Origin: a virus
Length of the DNA stretch: 43,968 nucleotides
Virus record (IMG/VR): IMGVR_UViG_3300034101_002951
Coordinates: 1-43,968 of that record
Direction: 5' to 3' (one strand)
The translations under genes were made by a program, and so were the position numbers. Below the pieces are notes generated by a model. That model was given only the letters and a program-made list of their open reading frames with translations, had not been told where the DNA came from and did no database searches. Shown one piece after another: positions 13,210 through 21,700 of the stretch (positions are counted from its first letter, which is position 1; each line of letters opens with the position of its first letter).

Positions 13210-13971
13210 ATGAAACTGCACAGCCCGCTTGAGACGCCGGAGAGGATCTTGCTCTACGGCCAGCCCGGCACCGGCAAGTCACGGGCTGCGCTGTCCGTGG
13301 CTTCGGTGATCGGTGACTCGAAGATGTTCGTCGTCGACACCGACTACTCGGCCAGCTACGGCCGACTGATGGCGACCGACTTCCCCGACGCCTCCAACGT
13401 CGAGGTGCAGGTCGTCGACGGCGACGACTGGCACCAGATCATCGGCGCCGTTCGATCGGCGGTGAGCCAGGCGCAAGCCGGCGACTGGGTCGTGCTCGAC
13501 TCGGTGTCCCCTTCCTGGCAGGCGATCCAGACCCACTACATCATCCGCCGGCACGGCGAGGAGTTCCTCGACGTGTTCGCCCTCAGCGGCGCAGATGCCA
13601 AGCGCCAGACCACCGATGCCGACATGAACTGGCAGGCGATCAACGCCGAGTACAACAAGCTCTACAAGGCGCTGTTCCTGGCTGGCGCGCACCTGCTCGT
13701 CACCGCTGAGGCCGACGCCGTGGATGCCAAGCGGGACGACGCCCGTGTCAAGGGTCTCTACGAGTCGGTCGGATTCAAGCCGCGCGGTCAGAAGGCTCTC
13801 GGCCACACCACCCACACGGTCCTGCTGACCGGCAAGCGACGCAGCGGCGAGTTCACGATGACCACAGTGAAGGACCGCGGTCGACCCGAGGTCGAGAACG
13901 AGCCCGTGGCCGACTTCGCCAAGGACTACCTGATGAAGGTGGCCGGCTGGAAGCCGGTGGTGCGGCCGTGA
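13210..13971 (+). CDS. Sak4-like RecA-fold recombination ATPase
   Basis: 253 residues. The frame opens further upstream, but ATG 13210 follows GAGGAGGATTGAC. Walker A GQPGTGKS at 17-24, Walker B WVVLDSV at about 93-99, size and gene context match the phage Sak4/AAA_24 single-domain recombinases. These load on ssDNA and promote annealing with an SSB partner. It follows the nuclease directly, as in other phage recombination modules. Confidence 0.85.
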   Translation: MKLHSPLETPERILLYGQPGTGKSRAALSVASVIGDSKMFVVDTDYSASYGRLMATDFPDASNVEVQVVDGDDWHQIIGAVRSAVSQAQAGDWVVLDSVSPSWQAIQTHYIIRRHGEEFLDVFALSGADAKRQTTDADMNWQAINAEYNKLYKALFLAGAHLLVTAEADAVDAKRDDARVKGLYESVGFKPRGQKALGHTTHTVLLTGKRRSGEFTMTTVKDRGRPEVENEPVADFAKDYLMKVAGWKPVVRP

Positions 13972-14285
13972 CCGACAACTTGGAATGGGGCGAATACATC
14001 CCGGTGGACGGGATCGAGGTCGGGTTCGGTCAGTTCCTTGATGAGGAGGGCGGGACCGAGGCGCTGATGTTCAGGTTCCAGGTCGACGACATGAGCATCC
14101 CGCTCGTGGTCCTCGACGACAACAACATCAAGACGGCCCTCGACTACATGGCCGACATCAAGTCCGCGTACGCGGACTGGGCCAACCGACGCGACTCGGC
14201 ACGCGAGTTGAAGATGCAAGAGGCCACCGAAGCACTCATGCGGGAAGTGGCGGAGATCATGCGAGACAACGGAGAGACACAGTGA
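13968..14285 (+). CDS. Small acidic protein, unknown
   Basis: 105 residues; GTG overlaps the ATPase stop (GTGA). Acidic N-terminal half with beta pattern, then a long helix (YMADIKSAYADWANRRDSARELKMQEATEALMREVAEIM) that could be a coiled coil. Tight coupling suggests a partner of the recombination proteins. Confidence 0.75.
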   Translation: MTDNLEWGEYIPVDGIEVGFGQFLDEEGGTEALMFRFQVDDMSIPLVVLDDNNIKTALDYMADIKSAYADWANRRDSARELKMQEATEALMREVAEIMRDNGETQ

Positions 14286-14464
14286 CCAGTCAGTTCATCA
14301 CCCACATCCAGTCCGTCACCGAGCCGTTCAAGTCCATCGACGTGCTCATCAACCAGGACGACTTCATCAACCAGGGCTGGGAGTTCCTCCAGCAGCAGGT
14401 CACCGAAGCCATGCAGGCGTACGACCTGACCGGCGACATGACCATCTGGGCCGAGGAGTGCTGA
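14282..14464 (+). CDS. 60-residue protein, unknown
   Basis: GTG overlaps the previous stop (GTGA) and the stop lies within the start of the next gene. Helical, Gln-rich (FINQGWEFLQQQVTEAMQAYD). No family is recognised. Confidence 0.65.
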   Translation: MTSQFITHIQSVTEPFKSIDVLINQDDFINQGWEFLQQQVTEAMQAYDLTGDMTIWAEEC

Positions 14465-15093
14465 TCTCGCCGACTGAACCGCCGGCCCTCAAGAAGATCG
14501 GGGAAGTCTCCATGCTCCCCGAACGCTTCGGGTGCGACCTTCTGTTCTCGGCTGACGCCAAGTGGTACGGAGTGCAGCGCAAGGAGTTCAACGACTTCCT
14601 GTCCTCTGTTCGTGACGGCAGAATCGCTGAACAGCTCGGCAAGATGACCGGCGTCCAGCAGGCCATGGTGGTGATCGAGGGAGCCGGTCGGTGGACATCC
14701 GCCGGCCAGCTCATCGACCGCTACCACAAGATCACCCGGGATCAGGTCCGAAAGTTGTTGTGGTCGATCCGCAACACGGGGGTGTGGGTCGACTGGACGG
14801 ATTCCCTGTCCGACACCATCCAGATGGTTGGCTCCTTCGAGGAATGGATTCGCAAGGGCGAACACCACTCGATGCGAACGCGGCCCAACCCAACCAGCCA
14901 GTGGGGTGAAGCCGGCCACCGCGACTGGCAGATCCACTTCCTCCAGGGTCTCCCTGGGGTCGGAGTCAAGACGGCCGAGACGATCATCGACACTCTCGGT
15001 ATGCCCGTGACCTGGGGCGTCACCGTCGAGGAGCTGATGACCGTTCCCGGCATCGGACGCAAGACTGCGGAGCGACTGTGGAAAGCCCTGTGA
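14458..15093 (+). CDS. ERCC4/XPF-type structure-specific nuclease
   Basis: 211 residues. The N-terminal ERCC4 fold shows D33...QRK (40-42) with D46, then DGRIAEQLGKM and VVIEG. The family motif is normally ERK, so the Glu is Gln here. The C-terminus (about 160-211) has two helix-hairpin-helix motifs, LPGVGVKTAE and VPGIGRKTAE. This is a compact XPF/Mus81-like layout, expected to cut branched DNA such as flaps and recombination joints. It is the last gene of the rightward arm. Confidence 0.9.
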   Translation: MLISPTEPPALKKIGEVSMLPERFGCDLLFSADAKWYGVQRKEFNDFLSSVRDGRIAEQLGKMTGVQQAMVVIEGAGRWTSAGQLIDRYHKITRDQVRKLLWSIRNTGVWVDWTDSLSDTIQMVGSFEEWIRKGEHHSMRTRPNPTSQWGEAGHRDWQIHFLQGLPGVGVKTAETIIDTLGMPVTWGVTVEELMTVPGIGRKTAERLWKAL

Positions 15094-15103
15094 AGATCGT
15101 CGG

Positions 15104-15123
15104 GAAGTTCACTCCCGAACTTC
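15104..15123. terminator. Hairpin between convergent arms
   Basis: GAAGTTC (15104-15110) and GAACTTC (15117-15123) pair around ACTCCC. It sits between the ERCC4 gene and the convergent integrase and overlaps the integrase stop. A short shared terminator is likely, though without a long T-run. Confidence 0.55.
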
Positions 15124-16425
15124 AACGTCGCGCAGCAGCTCGATGCTCAGTCTGGTGGCGTCGAACCGCCGCCCAGCAACACCAGGAGACACCCAGATCC
15201 GATGGATGAAACTACGCAACACATCGGCGCGTTCGTGCTCGTTGAGTTCAGCGAATACGTTGCTCGCTGCGTGAGTGAGCTGAGCGGGGACACGATCGAC
15301 CTGTCGGCGAAGCTCCTGAACGCGATCGTCGAGCGGCTGGCGAGCGGCCCTGAACTCCAGTTCGGTGATGGCATGTTCAACGTAGTAGTCCCGGCTGAGC
15401 TGCTCGAGGCGGGCTTCGGCCACGAACAGATCACTCTCGAGGTCAGCGACTGGTTCATCGAGGACTACTACGACATGCTCGAGCAGTCCTTCAGCGGCCA
15501 CGAAGATGGCGGCCTCAGCCCCATCGGCGTCGATCCCGACGCCGCAGCCTCCGAGGTCCTTCCTGCATCGGTACTTGCGCCCAGTCGAGTGACGCCGGCT
15601 GCCCATCCGCCCACCGCACCGTTCGCAGTACATGAGCCCGATGAGTGGGTGCTGAAGTGCTGTTGTGTGGTTCTGATGAGCGGAACGCTCGAGGAGCTCA
15701 GTGAGAAGGCGGAACGTCTCTGTGCTGACGAGTGGTTCCCAACGCCCCTCACTCACCACCTGGCCGTGGTGCGCTCGCAGCCCCGCGATCCTCGGGTTGA
15801 CCAGGATCTGGCGGAGGGTTGTGGGTCGCATGTTGAGGCGTCGAGCACAGGAGACGAGGGACTGTCCTTCCAGCAGATCCTGAATGACACCCTGAAGCGC
15901 CTGGGACTCTGAAGGGTGCAGTGTCGTGCGGTCGTCGTTCCATCCGAACGGCCGGCGGCCACCGTGGGGCTTGCCCTCACGAGCGTTCTTCGCCAGGACG
16001 AGCTTCAGACGACGCGACTTGTCGTCTGATTCCTTCTGGGCGACCGACGTCAGGATGCGGGCAGTGAATCGGCCGTCGGCAGTCGATAGATCCAGTTCAC
16101 CGTGGACGCTGTAGATCGGGAACCTGCCTCGAGTCTGTGACTCGATGGCGTCGATCAGCTCCTCGAGCTCCCTGGATTGACGGAGGAGACGATCCAGGTG
16201 GTGGACGATGAGGCCCTCCACCACCCCCTCCTTGATGTCAGCCACAACGCGTCGAAAGCCGGGACGCTTGACGTTCCTCGACCAGGCCGAGGTGTCGATG
16301 TCCGAGACATGTTCGCAGTCCCATCCCATCGACGCAGCCAGCCCCTGACACTCCTCGAACTGCGCTTGGGGGGAGGTGGAGCTGCCATCGTGGTCCTTGG
16401 AGATGCGGGTGTAGATCACATGCAT
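15109..16425 (-). CDS. int: Large serine integrase
   Basis: 438 residues. The catalytic domain starts YTRIS with the nucleophile Ser9, followed by DRLLRQS near 78-84 and the long helix E. The recombinase/zinc-ribbon domain has Cys267, Cys270, Cys287 and Cys294 (MYCERC...CRKDLGGC). A coiled-coil stretch follows at about 330-400. This is the layout of phage large serine integrases, which join attP and attB. It is the last gene of the late operon, four bases after the metallophosphoesterase stop, with no good ribosome-binding site. There is no free space next to it for an attP. Confidence 0.95.
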   Translation of the reverse strand: MHVIYTRISKDHDGSSTSPQAQFEECQGLAASMGWDCEHVSDIDTSAWSRNVKRPGFRRVVADIKEGVVEGLIVHHLDRLLRQSRELEELIDAIESQTRGRFPIYSVHGELDLSTADGRFTARILTSVAQKESDDKSRRLKLVLAKNAREGKPHGGRRPFGWNDDRTTLHPSESQALQGVIQDLLEGQSLVSCARRLNMRPTTLRQILVNPRIAGLRAHHGQVVSEGRWEPLVSTETFRLLTELLERSAHQNHTTALQHPLIGLMYCERCGGRMGSRRHSTGRKYRCRKDLGGCGVGIDADGAEAAIFVAAEGLLEHVVVVLDEPVADLESDLFVAEARLEQLSRDYYVEHAITELEFRAARQPLDDRVQELRRQVDRVPAQLTHAASNVFAELNEHERADVLRSFIHRIWVSPGVAGRRFDATRLSIELLRDVEVRE

Positions 16426-16429
16426 GGCG

Positions 16430-17242
16430 TCATGGTACGCCTGACATGTTCTCCTTGGTCAAGTCGCAGAATGTACCAAGATCCACACCTTCGTACTTGC
16501 GGCACAGGTAGTCGAGGCTGACGAACATCGGGTCGAACCCTCCGTTCTCGACCTGATGCAGGACGACCACCCCTCGCCAGTGAGCGTTGCCCTGAGGGCC
16601 CTTGTAGCCCTCGTCATGGAGGTAGCACGCGCCGGCCACGATCCCCCACTGCTGTTGACCATCGACGAACCTGACGGCCACATCGAGGGTCTGCTGATGC
16701 CCCATGACGAAACTGTGCCCGATGTTCTTGAGTCTGGTCGCCGCTGCCCCACCGTACGGCTTCCCTGTCATCGGGTTGTACCAGTAGTGGGCGTACCGAA
16801 CACCGTCAATGTTGACGGGCTCAAGGAACGGGACGACCTCCCAGTCCAGGGTGTCGAGGTCGCCCAGGGACATGAAGCCCTCGAGCTTCGGGTCGGCGTC
16901 GACGCAGCGACTGATGCGGTGTTCATGGTTCCCCATCACGAACACCTTGCGCGGGTTGTAGAGCTTGACCTTCCACTGTCGCTGACGTTCCTGATGCGTC
17001 ATCAGCGGTTCGTTCAAGAGCCTGAAGCCGGCGTTGCCAGCCTCGACATCGGCTTGGTAGCGCCGGCCCTCAGCCTCCATCTTGGACGACCAGTGCGACA
17101 GCGACTCCATGTCCCAGTGATCCCCGAGGTGGACGATGACATCCGGGTGGCGCTCGAGGATGTATCGCCCGATCCACCTCAGATGGTCGACCGGCACCCC
17201 TGGCTTGACTTGAGTGTCAGGGATGATGAGGTGCGTTGTCAT
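16430..17242 (-). CDS. Calcineurin-like metallophosphoesterase
   Basis: 270 residues. Metal-binding motifs in order: PDTQ (8-11, Gln in place of the usual His), HLGDHWD (about 38-44), MGNHEHR (103-109) and GH (VMGHQQ). It is a phage phosphoesterase of uncertain substrate; nucleic-acid or nucleotide substrates are possible. ATGA overlap with the holin-like gene upstream puts it in the lysis part of the late operon. Confidence 0.9.
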   Translation of the reverse strand: MTTHLIIPDTQVKPGVPVDHLRWIGRYILERHPDVIVHLGDHWDMESLSHWSSKMEAEGRRYQADVEAGNAGFRLLNEPLMTHQERQRQWKVKLYNPRKVFVMGNHEHRISRCVDADPKLEGFMSLGDLDTLDWEVVPFLEPVNIDGVRYAHYWYNPMTGKPYGGAAATRLKNIGHSFVMGHQQTLDVAVRFVDGQQQWGIVAGACYLHDEGYKGPQGNAHWRGVVVLHQVENGGFDPMFVSLDYLCRKYEGVDLGTFCDLTKENMSGVP

Positions 17243-17448
17243 CCGTTGCCGTTGTAGATGTCCCAGGCGTTGGCGACAGCAGAGGCGAGCACGGTGAACG
17301 CCGCCGAGATGCCCGTGAACAGGATGATGAGGTCAGTGGGGACCTCCACCCCCGCCTGGGTGGCTGCGACCGCAGCCACGGGTACTGCCGCCACGAGCCC
17401 CACGAGTGCCTGGATCGCGGTTCGGAGGGTGCGTCGCGACGGCGTCAC
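17239..17448 (-). CDS. Holin-like protein, two membrane spans
   Basis: 69 residues. GTG 17448 is chosen because it overlaps the endolysin stop (GTGA); the frame also opens further up. A basic N-terminus (TPSRRTLR) precedes two hydrophobic spans, about residues 10-28 and 38-59, joined by a short polar loop. With the endolysin directly upstream, this is the best holin candidate. Confidence 0.75.
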   Translation of the reverse strand: MTPSRRTLRTAIQALVGLVAAVPVAAVAATQAGVEVPTDLIILFTGISAAFTVLASAVANAWDIYNGNG

Positions 17449-18164
17449 GACTTCACCGGACCGAACTTCGAGTACCACGCGGCGGTCGAGCACCATGCGG
17501 TGTCCGCAAGGGTGCGCTCGATGAGCTCAGCGAAGCTCTGGTCCACCTTCTGGCGGGGTGTCCCGATGAACTGGAGAGCCTTGGCGTCCTCCGGGGTGAC
17601 CTTGGTCCTCCATGCCCCGGCGCACAACCAGATGGTGCCGCTGGGGGTCTCGATCAGTCGACTCATGTCATCGTCCTCCTGGATGGGGGTTGGCGGTGCA
17701 GGGGAGGAGTAGCGGGGCCGGCCGAACCCAACGACAGAACTGCGGTCGCGGAGACGTCGCTGGACCTCCCCGCCGTTGGACTGGTTGGAATACGAGGTGT
17801 TGCCCTCGAGCGTCTGGAGCCGGCCGTCGGGCAGGACCTTCTCGACGAACCCCACGTGGTCGGTCATCGCCGCGGACGTCGTACCGCCCCAGTCGAAGAA
17901 CACCACATCGCCCGCATAGGCAGGTGCGTTACGTTCCACCCATCGACCAGCGTTCTTGTACCCGATCACACCGGAAGGGGTGTACACGGGACTGGGCTCT
18001 CCCACGGTGCCTGTCTTGTCGAGGCAGTACTTGACGTACGAACCACACCAGGGCTGGAAGTTGTACCCGGTGTAGGCGCCGAACGGGGTCTCGTTGTTCC
18101 GCGGCCCCTCCTTGAAACCAAGGAAACTGGCTGCCAGCTTGAGTGCCTCCTGAGCAGTGCCCAT
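17445..18164 (-). CDS. CHAP-domain endolysin
   Basis: 239 residues. CHAP catalytic residues are Cys40 (FQPWCGSY), His103 (TDHVGFVE) and a nearby acidic/Asn residue (LEGNTS, 119-124). The domain cuts peptidoglycan as an amidase or endopeptidase. After a Pro-rich linker (about 155-163) a C-terminal region of about 73 residues has no domain that I recognise and probably binds the wall. An in-frame ATG at 17666 with a perfect AGGAGG 8 bases upstream could make this region separately. There is no signal peptide, so a holin is needed. Confidence 0.92.
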   Translation of the reverse strand: MGTAQEALKLAASFLGFKEGPRNNETPFGAYTGYNFQPWCGSYVKYCLDKTGTVGEPSPVYTPSGVIGYKNAGRWVERNAPAYAGDVVFFDWGGTTSAAMTDHVGFVEKVLPDGRLQTLEGNTSYSNQSNGGEVQRRLRDRSSVVGFGRPRYSSPAPPTPIQEDDDMSRLIETPSGTIWLCAGAWRTKVTPEDAKALQFIGTPRQKVDQSFAELIERTLADTAWCSTAAWYSKFGPVKS

Positions 18165-18490
18165 CAGTACTCTTTCGTGACGATGTCGCGGATGATGTCG
18201 ACCTGTCCCTCAAGGCGACCCAAACGATCATCCAACTCACTGAAACCCGTGATGACCTTGTCCTTGAGGGACTTGCCCGAGTTTACTTCTACTTCCCTGG
18301 TGATCGCGTCCAACTTGTCGTTGATGGGATGAGTGGCGGTTTCAACGATGTGCCTCATGGAGGATTCGCGATTCCGCTCAAGCGGCTGGACGATCCAACG
18401 GTTCACTGCCGCCACGGTCAGCACCAGCGTTGAGAGGATCGAGCCGATCAGAACCGCCCACTGATCCCATGTGGTCACTGCCATTGACAC
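18164..18490 (-). CDS. Membrane-anchored coiled-coil protein, holin-accessory-like
   Basis: 108 residues from GTG 18490 with GAAAGG 8 bases upstream (ATG 18484 is in the same frame). One hydrophobic span near residues 11-31 (WAVLIGSILSTLVLTVAAV), then a charged coiled coil (ELDDRLGRLEGQVDIIRDIV). The topology, and its TGATG link to the endolysin, suggest a second holin or lysis regulator. Confidence 0.7.
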   Translation of the reverse strand: MSMAVTTWDQWAVLIGSILSTLVLTVAAVNRWIVQPLERNRESSMRHIVETATHPINDKLDAITREVEVNSGKSLKDKVITGFSELDDRLGRLEGQVDIIRDIVTKEY

Positions 18491-18554
18491 GGTTGACGCC
18501 TTTCGTGTGGAATGGAAATCCTCGGGGGCCGAGGGGTGGTTTCTTGCCTGTCTC

Positions 18555-18779
18555 CTACCCTCGGTCTCCGAGATCATCCGGGTGGACGTCGAGGTAGTCG
18601 GCGACGAGGCTGAGATGAGCCCCCTTGAGGGTCTTTCGGTTCGCCAGGTACTCGGTGAGGATGCGGGCGTTGATCCCGGTTGCGTGGGCGATCTCGAACA
18701 CGCGAATCCCGCGGTCCCACATGATGCGACCCAGCGGGGTGTCGGTGTTGAACGGTCGTCCAGCGGACTTCACTGCCAT
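18555..18779 (-). CDS. Small XRE/Cro-type helix-turn-helix protein
   Basis: 74 residues; GAAGGTGAGG precedes ATG 18779. Residues about 25-70 (IRVFEIAHATGINARILTEYLANRKT...LSLVADYLDVHPDDL) are a full HTH_3/XRE fold with nothing else attached, like Cro. It is encoded inside the late operon between the internal virion protein and lysis genes, an unusual place, so it may repress early genes late in infection. Confidence 0.85.
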   Translation of the reverse strand: MAVKSAGRPFNTDTPLGRIMWDRGIRVFEIAHATGINARILTEYLANRKTLKGAHLSLVADYLDVHPDDLGDRG

Positions 18780-18788
18780 GGGGATGCC

Positions 18789-21700
18789 TCACCTTCTCGG
18801 GGGTTGGATGTACTCGTCGAACTGGCCGCTCGCCTGACCCTGCTGGATGAGCGGGACGAGCTGCTCGAGGTTGGGGAAGGACTGCAAGGACCCCAGGTCC
18901 CCCGACTTGAGGGCGCGCGACAGGGACTCGTTCTGGATCTTCTGACGGTTGACCTCTGCCTGGATGAACGGGGTCAGCGGGGAGCGACGAGTGGGGATGA
19001 GGCCGGTTGGTGCACCCAGGCCCCCGTAGAGCTGTCTGACGGCTGCATCCGGGTCCCGCTGGGCGAGCTGCTCGAAGTCCGAGTTGATGCCGAGGAAGTC
19101 CGCGGCCACACCTGCCTGAGGGACCGTGTTGCGAAGCAGGTTGGTGATCGGGTTCGCCGTGGAGACGATCTCCCTGCCGGTCTCCGGGTCGTACTCGGTG
19201 GCGGGGTACAGGCTTGCCATCCCCGTGCGGGTGTCGATGCCGAGTGCCTGAGCGGCCGTCTTGAACAGCGGGTGAGCCTGACCGAGCCAGCCGGCCAACG
19301 AGAACAGGTTGCCGACGTCGCTGAACGGGTTGAGGGAACCCACGCGGATCGACCTCTGTCGCCCCTCCTCGTCGGGTTCACCGAAGTACATCTGATCGAG
19401 CTCGGTGAGCGGGGCCCCTTCACCGAGATCCTGAACGATCTGCTCGCCGGCCTGCGCCACGATCGCGGCACGCCACGGATGGTCCAGGGGGAACTGATAC
19501 GCGAACCGCATCAGGTGTGACAGCCACGAGTAGAACGGGACGACCTGTCGGAACACCGAACGCTCCAACGGGGTGAGGGCGGCAGTGTCCTGGAGAACCT
19601 TGCGGGCAGTGGTGATGCCTTCCTGCTGGGCAAGGGTTCGTGCGATGTCCGGGCTGTAGCCGGCCTTGGTGAACTTGCTCAGGGCCTGCCGCTCCCCCTC
19701 GAGGTACGACATCACCCGGTACATGTCGTCCCAGAGGGCGTTGAACTCGTAGGACTTCTCGACCACCTTCCGGCCGGTCTGGAAGAACTTGTTGTCGGCG
19801 AGGTACCGCGCGGCCGCCCCCTTCTTGAACGCGAGCTCGGCTTCGTCGTGACCGATGGACCCGAGGACGCGTGAGATCTCGTCAGGGAGGTTGATGGGTA
19901 GCTCAGCCCCGTCTCGCGCCGCCTTCGCGGTTTCGTAGGCAAGGCGGAAGTTCCTGAAGCTGCCCGGGCCCGCTTCGGCCATGACCATGGCCGACCCGCC
20001 CAGGATGTTGTAGATGTGCCAACGAGCCGACAGGGCCAACAGCGACACGCGAAAGACTCGCGTCATGGGATCGGAGTAGGTGCGGAGCTTCGTGAACCCC
20101 TCCTTGTTCGCCTGCTCCAGGACGTTCGCCACCTGACGCGGCACCCAGATCTGCTCAGCCCCCAAGCTGTTCTTGCCCGGGAACGCCCCGGTCTGACCGG
20201 CCCAGGGGAAGAAGTTCTCAGGCTTGTACGGTCGGTAACGCTCGAGGACCAACTTGTTGAGGGCGGTGTCGACGTTGTACCTGGAGTCGCGTGAAGCGAG
20301 CTCCACTGCATCAGGAAGGAGCTGCTCGCGCACAGCCGTCTCCGCCACCCCGTACTTCTGGGCGAGCAGCTCGGCGGTCTGAACGCCGACCTGACGGTTG
20401 ATGACGTCCTGGGCCTGATGCGAGATCGCCAGGGCTATCGAGTTCTGCGAAGGCGACATGTCTGCCACGCGCGACTTGGCGGCCTGAAGGGTGGGGATCG
20501 ACCCGTCGAACCTGGTGCGACCGATGCGGTTCGCGCGCCCAGCCGACACCCGCTGCATGAAGATGGGGTTGGCCCCGTTGTCGCGAAGCCACTTCCAGTT
20601 CAGCTTGACCTGGTTCACCTCCTTGCGGAACATGCCTCGGTCCAGCCCTGGTATCTGATCCAATACGCCTTCACTCAGCCAACGCTCGGCGGCAGGGATG
20701 TCGGTGATGACGCCATCGTCAGCGAGCTTCTGGATCGCCCTCTTGCCAGCGATGTCGTTGATGAGCTCGTCGAAACGTGCCGGCGGGGTGGAGGCGATGC
20801 GTGTCTGCCAGATCTTCTCTCGCCGCACAACCTCGGTCAGGCGCTTGCGGACCTTGTCGACAGCGGAATCGGTGAGGAGGTCGTACCCGCCGTACCTCCG
20901 CATCCTGTTCATCGACCTGACCGCTTCGACGTGATTGCCGGCGTCGACCAGATCCTGAATGGAGGCCCACCGCGGGTCCTCAGCGGCAAGACGCACGAGG
21001 TCCTCGTACACCCCCTTGACCGGACGGGTGTTGCCGTTGCGAAGGGTCTTGTCCCCGCCGAAGAACTCGGCGTATGCGTTCACCGCGGCCTGCTCGGACT
21101 TCTGGAACTTCGCCACGACGTCAGCCGGGTAGAACTCGTCGTTGTACTTGCCGAGAAGCTCCGGGAACTCCTTGAGCGTGACCTCCCCAAGTTCCTTCGT
21201 CACGCGTCTGGCCTCGGCGAGATACCCCTGCTCGTTGGCAGGGAGTGACCGCCAGGACGCCTCATCCCCCATGACTGCCAACTTGGACAGCTCGACCTCG
21301 CGTTCGGGGGTCAGCCCGAACCGTTCCATCAGCTTGTCCTTGTTGTTGGCGACGTCAGTGAACACCTTGCCGAGGTTGCCGACGGCATCATCAGGCTTGG
21401 GGACGAGCTGGCGGGTGTTGGCGAAGTTCTCTGCGAGAAAGACGTCGCGCGTTGCCTCGCGCGCCAGCACCCCCATGGAGTCCGAGACTGCTGCGATGGG
21501 CTTGGCGGTGGCCGCACGATCGAGGAGTCGACCGAGTGCGTTGGGGACCACGGTCCCGGTGTCGTCGAGTGTCCGGGTCAGGACTGTCTTGAGGGGGCGA
21601 GCCTTGGGGGCGAACGAACCTTCTGCAATCGCGGTCTCACGCTGGAGCTGTGCGGCCTTGGCGACCCTGGTGCCTGACGCCGCCTTGGAGGCGTAGGGGA

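Noticed and set aside
15202-15912. 236-codon plus-strand frame
   Set aside because: It is antisense to the serine integrase, whose catalytic and zinc motifs are clear.
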